A DNA stretch of 64,000 nt from Enoplolaimus lenunculus (GCA_030248215.1 JASANG010002592.1:62001-126000); one strand, 5' to 3'. Positions 22,575-36,112 are shown, counted from the stretch's first letter. Notes: generated by a model from the sequence alone, not told the origin. Made by a program: numbers and translations.

Positions 22575-22644
22575 ACTAACTTACCAAGATTATTAAGTCA
22601 CTCATAACCACTAACTTACCAAGATTATTAAGTCACTCATAACC
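22575..22644. repeat. 35-bp tandem repeat, two copies
   Basis: The unit starting ACTAACTTACCAAGATTATT and ending CATAACC occurs twice without mismatch, inside the 4.66-kb element. Confidence 0.9.
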
Positions 22645-23140
22645 GATACACCAAGCCCACCAATTATTATTTTAATCCATCCGCATTCATGATAGTTTGC
22701 TGTACCTAGCTATGTATATTCCTGTTTTTAAAACAATTTTCTTTACAGATTTTAAAAAAGTCAACGCACAATATGACGAAAAACCAGATAATGTAGCATC
22801 AACTGTTGCATAACAATACGCTAAGCCAACACACTAGGCAATGCTGAAAAAATAATTGTTGGCTCTATGTACCGGGGCTGCGTAGTTTTATAGTTTACTT
22901 CGACGCCGTTTATCTGAGTCAAAATACGAAGAAAATTTGCACAAAAATTAGAGCAAATTTTCGCCTAGTTTGCTACTACAAAATTTGAATGGAACCTGTC
23001 ATTGTATGTAGTAAGCTTATAGTATGATGTTGCTACATGCGATAAATTATACATATCTAAACTAGCTGCATGAAAATATGAACGATTTTTAGAATCAAAA
23101 ATTTTGGGTAAAACATATTAAAATAATATAAAAAAAATAA

Positions 23141-23185
23141 TAATTGGGTAAAACATATTATAATAATAATAATAATAAATAATAA
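23141..23185. repeat. TAA microsatellite
   Basis: A run of TAA/AAT triplets directly precedes the 26-bp palindromic repeats near the right end of the 4.66-kb element. Confidence 0.85.
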
Positions 23186-23259
23186 TAAGAGACACTACCG
23201 TGTCCTTATGATAAGAGACACTACCGTGTCCTTATGATAAGAGACACTACCGTGTCCTT
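23182..23259. repeat. 26-bp palindromic unit repeated three times
   Basis: Units 23182-23207, 23208-23233 and 23234-23259 are identical. Each is an imperfect hairpin: ATAAG(A)GACAC, loop TACC, then GTGTCCTTAT. The array lies 276 bp inside the right end of the 4.66-kb element. It is the kind of subterminal repeat a transposase could bind, though nothing shows this directly. Confidence 0.9.
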
Positions 23260-23543
23260 ATGATTACATAAATATATACATCTATAATTTCATACATATA
23301 TATAAATATATCTTTTTTTACACAGCTCCATCACACACTCTTACCCGCATCAACATAAACCAGGAACAATACATGCACAGACAGTTTACATATTACACAA
23401 CGCAAAACCACTGCAAGGGGATATACACAATTTTTAGATTTTTCAAAAAGGGGGTATTTATAGAATTTTAGGAATTCCCCACGTTACATATTTGTGTCCC
23501 GGGCAATTGGGACGGCCTTTATAGTAACATGGGCCGCTGGGTT

Positions 23544-26500
23544 AATATCACCTCAGACCAAGATGTAAACGGATAGCGATTAAAATAACGGTAGGAGATT
23601 GAAGTGTAAAAGGTTCAGATATGTTTTTCTGTTAATACGCTTGAGGCTTGCAAATATTCACCGGGCTTTCTGATATTTAAAAGATAAAATTGCGGATGCA
23701 TCGAAATTTCAAAGATATTTGATGAATTTCGTAATTATTATTTAATTTTGAACAATTGCAACATATCCGTAATCAAAAATTGCGAGATATATTCGTGATT
23801 TATTACTAAATTTGAGCGTAAAAATAACAGATTTTCTGTTATTTCTATAACCAAACGCAAATGGAAAACGTAGCGGACACCGATTTTTACCGCAAAGGGA
23901 AACGGATATCCGGTTACACCCTGTAACAAAAGGTGTTACTGAGTTTCGAATTGAGTTTATTTTATTTTTTGTAGAAAACAAATAAATTGCTTGATTTTTA
24001 CATATATATTACTGATTTGTAGAAATTTTTCCTTCAAATATTGCTACTCGACGGTATGATATAAACCTATCTCTCGTGCACAAACATTGTTAGAGAACTT
24101 ATTTTTGAAGAATTCACAATTTACAAAATTGTAATGGTGCACACGACTTGTCTTTTAAAGGAATAAAGCTATTGTTGCTTTTACAAAGGGTTGGTTTTGA
24201 TGTTATTAAATGCTTTGCTGAGGATTTGCAAAAAAATGAAACTTCATTTCATAGTGCATGCGCCAGGCTCAGGTGCGTTAACTAGTTTGGCCATTTTCTA
24301 CAGTTTCACAAACAAGTCTATATACTCAGATAAATGTAGGAAATACGTTTTTGTGCGAGTTTTTTTACTGCACCGGATACAAAACAATTTTAAACATCGT
24401 TCTGTAGGATGAATGCTTAATTTTGTCGCATTTGATAAGTTTGAAACTCGGCTTCTTTACATTGATATTCAGAGGCACACCAGCAGCTTTGTATACGAGG
24501 GCCACATACGGCACGGTGTAATATATAACAGCAAAACAAACCTTGCTCGCGAAGCGAGAGTAGAGCCAACAGCAACTTCAGTAGTTTGTAAGATAAGGAG
24601 CTCATCTTTTAAAAATTCTTCTGTACTGTTTGGTTCGTTATTATGCAAACTTTTTTGACCGCAAAAATTGGACAGCCCACCAGATTCACTGTTGTTGCGC
24701 CACTGTTGGTATGTTATTTTCTTAACGCACAGTGAGGAGGATTTGAACGCCAGTCTATGCTTTGTTCATATTTTATATCAACCATTGAACTTTGGAAAAA
24801 AGCTAACTGTTCATGTCATGCCACATTTGTTGTCCAAATAGCATGGTTATTAGAAAGTTCCAGTCTAATTTTGATCGTGAACGTTTTATGGTATTTCAGG
24901 TGTTTTATTCCTATGAAACGATTCTATTATATAAAATCATGTGTGAGTACGAGTGGGGTATTCAGATAATTCTCACGGGGTGCCTACATTTTTATAAAAA
25001 TATTTTTATGAAAAAGGGTGCTCCCTTCCCGCCGGCCTCCGTCTGGATCCGTCTCTGGCGAGTGCATGCCGCACACATAACATGGCTGCCACCGTTGAAT
25101 TATGTTTTACTGTGAATGTTTTGTTTCTGTCGTAAATGTTTGTCCTCATCACCGAAACTAAGCTTGGAAATGTCAGTCAGTTTTTTCACGCAAGGTGGAA
25201 TTGGATTATGTGCAAAAATGTCGATTTTATCACTTAAAACTAGGTATGTAAGTGTACAATTGAGACCGTAATTCGTGATTTAAAGTATGTTTTGGACTAA
25301 TATAAACAACAAGCATTTCAAAAACATAATACAATTTTTTCAGTAAATGATTTTGTTGTAAAATGGTAAACATGCTTCAACAATGCTTAAAGCCCGATTC
25401 ACACGTGCAATTAACTTCAACGATGTTTAAATGTTTACCGTTAGATCATGCTGCGACGTTGTGAACTGCAATTCGGCTAGGATAGTGCTAGTATAGGGTA
25501 GCTAAAGGCGGCAGCTAATATTTTAAGTAAATAAATTAATATTCAAAATGGAGTTAAAAATATTTTGCATCATATTTTGTAATTCTTGTTCGCAAAAACT
25601 TCTTTAATTTTGGCATCGCTCAAACGTAAACATTTCCGCAATGGAAAGTGTAACGTTTATAGAGTCGTACTCGGTTCCGAGTTTATATTTCCTATGTCTT
25701 CTTGGTTAATGCCGGTTTATGATATATCAGGTCACGATTCATGCGCTTTTTGTGTGGTACTATTCGTACGATAAAAGTAATCTACAATGAATTTTGTATA
25801 CTTGCCCCCAATGTTTTTTGAGTCCACGAGTGAGTCTGCACTCACATTGTTCTCAACGGGACGCAAAAAACTCAGTTGAAGTACAAAATCGATTACAACC
25901 CACGCTGAGATTGGACCTATGAGGCATCCCTAGGTTTATGCTCACATGGACTTGAAGTTAAAATGTTCCTGGCTGTCAAACAATTTCGTTGACATCGTAA
26001 ATATTTTCCTCAATCGCTCTAACGGCATTTTTAACTTCCATGGCGTTAAAGCTATCAAAAGGATGCTTATCGTAAATGTGTTCCGGATCATCCGATGTTC
26101 GTCAGAATTCAATATGAACGTCAGTTTCGTCTCGATCCAAGTTATATACCTATAGGAGCATTGCATATACGCTAAGGCAGGGTATAACCGATTCCTTGAT
26201 TTGGCCAATTCCGAATCCATTGCTAATTTGCCGAATCCGAATCCCAACCTTTGTTGTCAGTTTACGCTAATTACAATATGAATTGCACGGACGCATAGAT
26301 TTTGGAACCGGACTCATCAAAGAAATTCGCCTGAACACAGGATGGACTTGGGTTTGATTTTGGAAAAACACCCTCCTTGCCCCGTAGGCAAAGGAATAGC
26401 CTTTAGGCAAAGACTTGCGCTTAGACTCAGGCAAAGGCTTTAGATTTTAAAGCCTATCGGGGGAGTATGCAGGAGCCCAATCAACACTATCTTTCGGTTG

Positions 26501-28121
26501 GTTTTACATTAGTCGACATGCTATTTTAGCTTATATCGAAGAACTGTTCACCATGTCGTATCGGTAGTTTTTTCTACAATTCTATAATTACCTACATGCT
26601 TGAGTGCATCTCAATGGTATAGTATACTCGCAGCTTAGTTTGAGAAGTCTGTTTGTAGGCACACCAACAGTGTAACATGTGTTTCTATTGCTACTTTATT
26701 CTTTGGTGTTGTTGAAGCCTTTCTTTTACCAGTTGTAGGGGACATTATTAATTAAAAAATTTCGTCTCGTTAAGCATTTGGCTGAGCCTAGGTCTAAGCT
26801 TGACGTAAGCCTAAGGTTGTATGGGAAAGGTGGGCAGGAGTTTCGGCTAAGAATCAGAAACTTGAATTAGCGTGGAAACTGAAATTAGCCAGGAAGCAAC
26901 TTTTGGTTCTAAAACTCATACTGATTGGTTATCGTAGGTCCCATATGCGAGGCTTGAGCTAAAGCATACTTAAGGAACATAACCAAGTTTGTTTGGATGC
27001 TAGTTTTGAACAACTTAAGCTAATATTTAAGAAATTTTAGAAACTTTTACTTGAACTTTCAATTAGACTTGTAATTAGTATATTCCGATTATACTATGAT
27101 TCTAGGACTCAGTTCTGGTTTGCTTCCAAATTGGAGGTTATGTCAGTTAAATATTTGCGACACTGCAGCCTTTGGGTTTAAAATTTTCTTACGATTTTTA
27201 TGAATAAGCAGCCACCTGTCACCATATATTTGTTATTTTCGAATTTTTCCTGCATTTTTTATTATAGCAAAGTTTATCAAACTTTTTATCTTAGAATATA
27301 TTCAGGTGAAGCAATAAGAACAATTGTAGTACCATTAAAATTTTGAGTTGTATTGAAGACATATTTACTTTCACAGTAAAATTAGTTTCGATCACGGTTC
27401 AGTTCTGCATTAAACGAATTTTTGATTTTTCTATGAAACGTTTGGCTACCTCTACGAAAAACATTAGTATAAACAATGCCAAACTGCCGCCCAAAGTTTG
27501 GAGCAGAGTATAATGATAATTAGCTGATTGTTGTTTTTTGGGTAAACAGATAACGTTTGGTACAAAATTAATGTGAGATAGGACATTCAAAATATCCGTT
27601 TATTCAATCTGAATCAAAATTTCAAAATTAAAAGGTTAAAATTTCACAAATTGAACATCTTACCACTAATTGCAAAATCTACTGTCTATTAGGTTTTTAA
27701 TATGATTTTGTACTTATGTTCTTGAGTTATTTATAAATAATACAGGAATTTCATAGGGATGCTGATGCCGTCTACGGTGTGGGGTTGGATGGGATGGTAT
27801 CAATTAAAACCTGGCGGAAGGTCAGCCCACCGCTGGATTAAACTTTTAACGTACAATATGGTTTGAGAATGTTAAACATAGATGTTCGCAGGAGGTTGTT
27901 CTCCATTTCGCGAATCGTCCACAATTAAATGAGGTCATTATCTTGGGCCACTTAACATCTCATTTTGGCATGGTTGATATAATTCTATTTGTTAGAGTTT
28001 CAAAAATTCGCATTACTGAACAAGATAGCTGTACCATGACAGCAGACGGTTGGCATCCGCGAAGCAGTATTCAAAACGTTCGTTTTGACGTGTTGTAATT
28101 ACCCGTATTCTAGTAGCCGTA
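23544..28121. other. Gene desert with scattered repeat fragments
   Basis: No host gene recognised on either strand. At 23904-23923 GGATATCCGGTTACACCCTG looks like a lone end of the CAGGGTRCAACC family, with no convincing partner. Degenerate CCTAAG/CTTAGG runs lie near 26395-26450 and 26785-26815. A hAT-like end GTCTGGATCCGTCTCTGG is at 25050-25067 with no partner found. Confidence 0.5.
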
Positions 28122-28123
28122 TA

Positions 28124-28543
28124 CTGTAAGGACCCGAACAAGAGGGGGCTGAATTTATTTGGCCTCTCCAGACGGTATACCCATGTTATCCGGTTATAAG
28201 ACTCTTGTTTACTTTAACACGCTCTCCGCTGCTCATGCGGTACTGCAACTATTCGTTGAGTTAAACGTTTATTTGTCTTGTATCATAAAATTTGAGCGAT
28301 AATGCAAGAGGAATGCACTTTCAAATGTTAAGTATGCTTTAAAGATTCCAACTCAACTTTATTTGGTCCTGGAGTGATTTATACATTTACAATTAGGGAT
28401 AATTTACATTTATAGACTCTAGTTAGCGTGAAGAGACTCTGTTTTCTCACGGACTGTTATTTGGAAAACGGGCTGCTATTGATTGGGACTCAAAATGGGG
28501 ACCCTTCCTCTCTTATTACCCATTCTTATTCGGGTCACTGCAG
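28124..28543. mobile_element. TA-flanked MITE with CTGTANTGACCC ends, copy 2
   Basis: The left end CTGTAAGGACCCGAACAAG and the inverse of the right end CTGCAGTGACCCGAATAAG match well. TA flanks both sides (28122-28123, 28544-28545). Interior phrases AAACGTTTATTTGTCTTGTA, GATAATGCAAGA and TTTATTTGGTCCTGGAGT match copies 1 and 3. No coding capacity. Confidence 0.78.
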
Positions 28544-28545
28544 TA

Positions 28546-31500
28546 AACTGTGTTACGTGTACACCAAAAAATTTTGCAACTATAATTAGTATAAAATGGT
28601 CTACATCTACCATTCTCAAACGCTTAAGCATAGCTGAAATGATTTGTGATAATGTGAAAAAATATTTAGTTAATAATTTGTCTCATGCTGTAGCTGCCTG
28701 AATATGCGGCAGGGTACACAGATCAATAGAACACTTTGTTCAAACTGACAAATGATAACGACTTTTCTGAAATCTCCGTATAACCATGTATTCATTATAA
28801 CCGGTAATAGAGCAGTTTTTTTAGCATATAACCTAATGGTTTTTTGACAAATTTCTTGTTCGTCAAATTGCTGTTCGTTATCGTCTGGAAATTTCAATGC
28901 ATAAGATGTTGCTGGTTATAATAAAACAATTTGCACCTGAGATATATACCCGACTTCTCAAGTGTGTGCAACACCTTTCGTTAGTGGGAAAAAGATATTT
29001 AAGTCAGCAATATGCCACGGCGCCAAATCACAACATCTAAACAGAAGTATAAGAAATCTAATATGACAAATATGCTAATTTAGAACGTAGTAACGCTTAG
29101 GTTCGAAAGTTAAAAGACCTGTTTCGAACGACTGCTTGGTGCTACGGGCTACTAACATTTGAGGAACCGCCAATGCAAATACAACGTGCAAGCAAACCAT
29201 AATCGACTATGCAAGATATAGTCTTATTATGTAACTAGAGTACCGGTTGGTTTGTTTTTTCGTATCAGTAATTCGCAATAAGTGGCAGTTAAGCCGAGGC
29301 GGGTCAGAATTGGCCTCCTCGCGTAGCAGGCCGCTCCTTGTCTGCAATTTCGCTATTACAGTTTTGACAAAACAAATTACCCTCATTATGTCCGGTTATT
29401 TCGATGTACAAAAATTGGAAAATGGCTCTACTGTCTAAATAGCGTATTATAAATGAGTCACATCAGCCTTCGTTGACAATTCGTAAATTCTGTAATGCAC
29501 CAACAGTATGTGTTAACTATCGTTCTATATATGAACACTGACATGGTTGTTTTATCATGGTTTACGTGTTGCGCACATTGTTACTGGAAATTTAACCCTG
29601 CAAAGATCATTTTGCAGGTAGTTCAAATTCACGCTTAAAGGTATCCAGCAGCTGCTTTGAGCCGAAGCGCAGTCGTTTTGAAAAACATCGTATTCGGTTG
29701 TGTCGTGTCCATTTTATACACCAGATATTTTTAAATTTCACACAGACATCAGAGATATATGGGAAAACTTTTTGGCAAATCTATAAAAAATTGTTGTTTG
29801 TTTTATAAAAAGTTGTTTATTTTGCTGAGGTTAGAAATATTATTTTAAATTAAAAGGTTGAACACCTTCAAATGGTCTGTTTGGTTTTTAACTTTGTTGC
29901 TTAAGATATACAACGTAATCGCTCGCGACCGGTATTTTATATTTACACTTTTTAGTGTTTTGAGTAACTAAAATTTTATTTCAGCAAAATAAAACGTAAA
30001 ACTTCGTTTTGTGGACCGTTTCCTGAGATATTTCCTTTGGTCCAGTCACAAACTATAAGTTTTTCTGAATTCCCAAAAATAAGCCTAGGTAATATTATCA
30101 TCTTTTGCAAATTTTCAGATTATTATGTAAAGTAAACTTAATTTTCTTCAGGATCTTTTTCTTTTGTTTGAATTAGGGCACATATTCTCAAATGCGTGTG
30201 TTTTACAGGAATGAATACACAAATCTTAACTCGGAAAGCGACAGTTACCATGACTCGTTTGTTAAAGACATCGTAAGTAACGCAAAATATGTAAGCTATT
30301 CAATGCAACAAAAAGGCTAATAAGTTGACGCATATCATATATATAATTCTATAACTGCTAGCCAAATCCGATCCTACCTAAAGTATGAGGAACACAGTAT
30401 GACTCAGGACACCGCAAAGGTTTCGGTGAATAGATACAGTTACCTTTTGATATGTTTGGATCGACAAACACACCACCGCGAAGGACTTAAAAACATATCT
30501 ACAGTATGATTGTAAAGTTAAAATTTGTCAATTTGCTAATATATACTACCACCATACGCATTCATTTTTCGATTAGAAAAATCACGTGAGTCCAAAATTT
30601 CTCTAATGATCGTTTTAACCTGATAAAAATTAACCCAACCAATCATAATTCGGAGTACGTAATATCCAACTGACGGCTGTTGTATCCGCAATTGTGAGTG
30701 AATAAAAATACAACGAAAATTGTCACGTTACATCATCATTAGTATAAATTGATGCGAGACTCCCGCGGGTATGCACACATCGGTTTTTACAGTCTATTAC
30801 CCGCTATTCAGGTCGTTATAGCAAAATAGCAAAAATTGTCCAAAATAGAGTTTAAGTTTAACAGTTTTGTCTGTAAACTCGCGAGATTGCCTAATTATGA
30901 CTGAGCAGTCTCTGTTTTGGACGTGAAAGAACACTGCCATTGTTCAAAAAAGACACTCCAGATAATGCGTGGAAAATATTTCAAGAATTTTAAATTTTTT
31001 CACAAACAACACAATCCCCATTTTGCTGGAAATGTATTGTTCAAAATGTTTTTGAATCTAAAAAACAAATTCCTCAAAACCGTATTTGTGTTGATAAATT
31101 CGAAAATCAAGCAATCAATACGTGGAATGAAGAGTGATTCGGTTGAAGTCATTTGAATCGGGCCGACCGCCGTTCAAATTCAACCTCGATTTAAAACTAC
31201 AGTGAGACTCTAGTGATTGGTTCTCTCGAAATATTTTGTAATCAGTAATACCAAGACTCATGCATCAATAGTGATATGGTAGCAAATCAGTGCTTTTTAA
31301 AAGTTAAAAGTTTTTTAACATCTTAAGACCACCATGATTGCTTTATACTTATGTGAATTCGTGTTTAGTTTTCTTCAAAATCGAGAAAAAATGCACTAGT
31401 TTGTGCAAAGGCCAAATCGGTTAGATATATACCTACATGGGTTGGTTTAAGTTTATTCTAAAAGGCAATTGTGATCGTAAATAAAATAGACAAGTTTCTC

Positions 31501-32944
31501 TGCATTCTTTTTAGAGGCGTCATTGCATAAATACGATTGCTTGTGTTTAGATTCGTTGTAAATGTATGCTAAAATTTAAAGCGGAATTTTACGAAAATGA
31601 CATGTTGTTGAAGCATGCATACAAAAATACGAAATACGAGACGAGTGTAATGGTGACTGCCGAATTGAGTGTTCACCGAACAGTTTATACATATTTGAAA
31701 CGATTGCAACGAGATATTGTTTTTAAATACTTAAGCATTAGTAACAATGTTATGACTTGAATTCCGGGAATACTTTCACTTAGGCACAGAGTGACTGTGT
31801 AGTAGTGATGTAGAACTGCAAGAACCGGACTGTCCTCAATTCGACCTTACAGATCAACAGATCGGAGATCGGACCGACTATTTGAACTCGAATCAAATCG
31901 CATACAACAACGTAACCAGCTTTGTATGCTGGGATAAGCTATTAAAGAAGCGATTTTAGGATAACAATGCAGGGAGTTCATAGATGGCAAAATTTTTTAG
32001 GGGGGTATAGAACCTCCTGCCCTCTTTGAGCAGAGACCAGACCACATAATTTTACCGATTTAATTCGCGTACGGTACCCTAAAATTGTTGAAAAAGTTAA
32101 TCGCAACAAATGTCTCTCAGTAGACTAAAATACCGTTTTCGACATATTTTTCGTTGACAAACTTTTACCCATTAAGCTACAAGCAAGCAGTGTAGTAAAG
32201 GTTGAGACAACATATTTATCAACCATTTTCGAATACGTATGTGTGGGACAAGCCCGGCCTTTATCATGGCGGGTACGGAACAGTAGCGTTCCGTGGACCG
32301 AAATTTTGAGAAATAACGGATCTGACAGCATATTAACTAATAGCAAGTTTATTTGAATTATGGTTGTTAGGAAAACAGATATTTTAAGTTTGCGTATGGT
32401 TTTGAAAATAGCAGGCCTTTTTTCAAATATAGTTCGATATTTTCAAGTTTGTATATAACGAAAAATACAACAAAACTAGGCAAAATGCGGAAGGCATTCT
32501 CAAACTGGTGCTAATTATTTTGTTTCTGAATGTTGAAATACAAGGACTCGAAAATGTACTATCTATATTAAAAGTTTAGACGTTTGTTAAGTATATACAG
32601 AAGCTTTAAATGCATGTCCCATTCGATCTGATTTGCATAACTTACAAGATTTATATTGGTGTCTATTCTATTCATGGTTTCTCGGTGATAAAATCCATTA
32701 ACAAACAGCACAGCACATTTTTAGGTCATAAAATTAACATAATTAACTACAATTTTGGTGAAAATAAGCGTTTTTGTTTTAATTTCTGTGCGTAATCGGC
32801 ACATAATTTGTATTGAAATTATTTTAATCTCAAAATGCATTAAGACGCTAGACATAAAAAGAAAATAAAACAACTTTGCAAAAGTATGGAGTATCCCTAA
32901 ACAGTCCCTCAAACCTAAGCCTAAGCCTCAGCCACAGCTTATAA
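28546..32944. other. Gene desert
   Basis: AT-rich with only short, unrecognisable open frames. A lone GGGCACATATTCTCAAATG at about 30176 resembles the end of the elements at 5351 and 42172. A CCTAAG-like run at 32908-32930 is the left side of a hexamer array interrupted at 32945. Confidence 0.5.
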
Positions 32945-33300
32945 TTAAACCGAATCTGTTCGGTTATCCCCCGCATCCCGCTTTTGCCCAAAAGTGGTCG
33001 GATTTTGAAAATTTTTGCATATTCGAGCTTCTCATGATTTGCTCTGATCATTTCGCACAACGTCTTATGGCAAAAAATTTAACACCAGCTCTACAAGCTG
33101 CATTGAATGATGTATAATTTGTAAAACTTTTTGACAAAATTTGTTTTGGGACCTTAAAATGGAATGTTTCAAAAATACAAATTTGGCCATGGAATGATCA
33201 GAGAAGGCCATGAGAAAGTCCAATTTGCAAAAATTTTCAAAATCAGACCACTTTGGGCAAACGCGGGCTGAGGGGAGGATAACCGAAAAGACCGATTAAG
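32945..33300. mobile_element. Fold-back MITE inserted in a CCTAAG hexamer array
   Basis: The left arm (about 32945-33065) and right arm (about 33185-33300) are inverted copies. Both contain TTCGGTTATCC, TTTTGCCCAAA or TTTGCCCAAA, GATTTTGAAAATTTTTGCA, and a TCTGATCATT block. CCTAAGCCTAAGCC-like hexamers stand on both sides (32908-32930 and 33315-33330), so the insertion split an older hexamer array. No clear duplication was identified. Confidence 0.75.
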
Positions 33301-34012
33301 CCGAAGGAATCAGTTTAAGCCTAAGCCAAGGCATATTAACGTAAGCGTATTCCTAGACAAAAAATAGGTCAAAACTTTTAAGCATACTCTATTACAGTTT
33401 CACAGAAAAACGGTTCGCATTTCAACTCTCCATGGGCGGCAGAACGTCTAAATCGTCCGCTATATCGACTGTGCAATAACGTTATTCCAGCAACCCTTTC
33501 CGAATAATTAATCGCTAAAACTTTTTCCAGAACAAACTAAAGATGTTTAAACGACGTTTGGTTACAATATAATATAAGGCTTTAACTTTTGCAAAACACG
33601 TCCACGTCCCATAGAATACCTGGCGTATCCTGTAACATATTACGCAATAACTTACCGCCTAAGCATTTCGATCCAAATTCAACTGACAAATCTTCCATTA
33701 ATTCGATTGATTCAATTTTATATGTGTTTTCGTCGTCTAATTTTGTCTTTTTACAGTTTCCTTGGCCAGTCTTTTCCTACAACCGCCTTTCCGACCGTCA
33801 AAATGAGCCAATTTCATTTGTCTTTTTGAATTTGGTTTCTGTTTTTAAAATTAGATTGCGTCGTTTTTGTCTGACCAAGCAAAAATGTGAATTTAAGACT
33901 GAATCAAAAATAGGGTGTGTTATCTTTTTTTAAACTGTAGACTTTAATGAAATAAAGGATATATATGTATATGGTAGGTACTATAGTATATGGTCTGCTT
34001 TAAGATGTAACG
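33301..34012. other. Remainder of the hexamer-type element, then AT-rich DNA
   Basis: 33305-33435 holds hexamers, then CATACTCTATTACAG and AACTCTCCATGGGC, which resembles the right end of the family at 6238. After that no structure is seen. An open frame at 33589-33933 (114 codons) has no recognisable motif. Confidence 0.4.
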
Positions 34013-34417
34013 CAGAGGTGGAACCGGCTGTAAAAGTGCGGCCGGGCCATGCCGGTCAGCCGCTACCAATGGTTGGGCCAGCCGGCGTTTTTCAGCCATT
34101 GTTTTATTTCCACGATTATTTAGATTGCTGCAGCCGTTGTGATGTAAGTGACATATTATCACAAACGTATATGCGTTGCAAACCGAAACCACTATGATAT
34201 ATATCACAAATACCATACAATCACTGCAAACACGCTATCACGTAATACATTTTAATCAAAAACCGTTTCATAACTGTGAACTTTGTTGCAGTACAAAAAA
34301 ATCTTGCGATCAAGACTATGTTTCGGCCGGCTATGCCGGCTGCACCGGCCGTGTCGGCTGCGTACTACGGCCAGGCCGAGATCAAGGCCAGCCGGCCGGC
34401 GGCCAGTTTCACCTTTG
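34013..34417. mobile_element. hAT-like MITE with GCCGGC-rich ends
   Basis: The left end CAGAGGTGGAACCGGC and the inverse of the right end CAAAGGTGAAACTGGC agree at 13 of 16. Both subterminal parts are built of GCCGGC/GGCCGG words around an AT-rich centre. The flanking octamers ATGTAACG and CTGTAGCA agree at five of eight. CAGNGGTG ends with an 8-bp target are typical of hAT. Non-coding. Confidence 0.6.
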
Positions 34418-34425
34418 CTGTAGCA

Positions 34426-36110
34426 AATATTCGTTTCCAGCAGAAACCCGTGCTCGGTTCCGTTTCTTCTATACAAATGCTGGAAATCCTAATATTTGTG
34501 TACCCCAAGTTAGTTAAATGGCTCCAAAGTCTTTTCTCAAAACACATACACAGCAATTGTTTGATTTCAAACAAAAATGACCGAATCCATGCATAATCTC
34601 TTAATATTTTTGCTACATTCGTTATTTTATAAAATTTTAGAAATAAGGTAAATATATATTTGCATAACTCAATTGTATTGGATGAAAACATAAATCATGT
34701 TTTAATAAACTTTTGTGACTTAGCATCCGTTTTCTATTTCCGTTATGGATAATTTAAATTGTGATCACTATCCGTTTCCGTTTTTTACTATTTATTTACA
34801 TAATAACTTTGAAGTATCACCGCTGCTCAGTGTTTTTTTGACTTTTGGTGAACTATCGCAACAGCACTTTAATACATGCCACTTAATATCTGCACCAACT
34901 TACAATAAGCTATATAAATCGCTTATTGTGCGAACAGCTCAATTTCATATTGAAACGCAAAACTCGCCATTTGAGAGGACCTATGCCTCTATTTTCGTAT
35001 GTAACTAGCATGTGTCATCAGTTGTTGATATGTTGTGTGACTTTTGAACCAATTCAAGCTGAGCTTTGAAGTTTCCGAATTTACGCATTCTCATTACCCT
35101 GCTAAGTACTAAGTATGTGAGATCTTTCAACTTTTCCACGTTGTTTCTTTCAGAACGTAGTCCAAATTGGAAATTGATTGCTACATACGGTTGGGAACAC
35201 GGCTATTAATTGGCATAATCTGACAATTATCGTCCTGTTCATTGCACGCGTTTGAGGATCAAATCTTTATGTATATGGCCAACAAAGAAGACCCTATGAA
35301 ATAATGTGAAGTTTTTAGTAAAGGACCATTGCCACCTATCTTGCATAAATGTCAGAATGCTTTAGTAGAGGCATACACGGTTGTCACAACACTTATAAGC
35401 TAAACTTGAACATTTCTACGGGTGAGGGCAAATTTTTTTCGTTTTCTGTAGTCCCCTAACTCCCCTCACGCTACGAATCGGTCTTGATAGAAAATTGACG
35501 CATCGTGGAATAAAGTAATAACTACTGAGCGTTCAAGTTTTACGGCATCAAAGTCAAACCAAATTGCAATTTTTTTACAAAAATTTTGAACCCAATATAT
35601 AAATCTAATGCAAGTTTTACACCATGGAAACGAAAATAAAGAACAAATACGATTATCGATCACATTTGTACTGTAATACGAATCTTAAAGCAGACAACAC
35701 TTTCATTTGAATCATATTTTTTTTAAATTTTTACTCAGGTTGATTTGGCACAGAACATATTAATGTGATAACTATTTATTGAATTTAGCACAAATTTTTT
35801 TGGTTGTTGAACCGAACCAGCAGCCAAGCGGGGTTTCAGTCGCACTAGAAAAATTTCAGCCACCTTAAAAGAAAACTTTCCGCCTTGCTTGTACATAGGT
35901 CAACGAAAACCCTTGTAGGCCTCTCCTGAAAATTTTTGTAGCCCCTCTAGCAAGGTGGGCTAATTTTTTGAAAACCGAAATACAAAGCACTCGTGCATTA
36001 TATCCCGGTTTTTGAAATATTTATATTTTCGTTCGCATTGCAATATAATTTAGAGCTCTATTTTTGCACAAATAAAACATTTTTCGCATTTGTTTAACAA
36101 AATAGACTAG
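34426..36110. other. Gene desert
   Basis: No gene or complete element recognised. Around 35815-35960 there are CCCCTC/GCAAGGTGGGC phrases of the sort seen near other repeat ends, without a resolvable structure. Confidence 0.5.
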
Positions 36111-36112
36111 TA

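Larger units (their letters stand above)
18875..23535. mobile_element. 4.66-kb non-autonomous DNA transposon, GGCC ends, perfect 8-bp duplication
   Basis: The left end reads GGCCAATGTTACTTTAAAGG. The inverse of the right end reads GGCCCATGTTACTATAAAGG. The match continues through CCGTCCCANTTNCCCGGGACA, about 42 bp at roughly 90 percent by eye. GCTGGGTT stands immediately outside both ends (18867-18874 and 23536-23543). The interior holds a 39-bp x3 array and a GGGACAG minisatellite at the left end, an AT microsatellite, a nested fold-back element and two further short tandem repeats at the right. No transposase frame was seen. The long open frames here are by-products of the minisatellite. 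The superfamily is unassigned: 8-bp duplications occur in hAT, P and KDZ-type elements. Confidence 0.82.

Noticed and set aside
23551-23923. A further full copy of the CAGGGTRCAACC family
   Set aside because: The right end is good (GGTTACACCCTG), but the only candidate left end (CAAGATGTAAACGGATAG at 23559) is weak and the flanking octamers do not match.
33589-33933. 114-codon open frame
   Set aside because: No motif, biased composition, no splice or start support.
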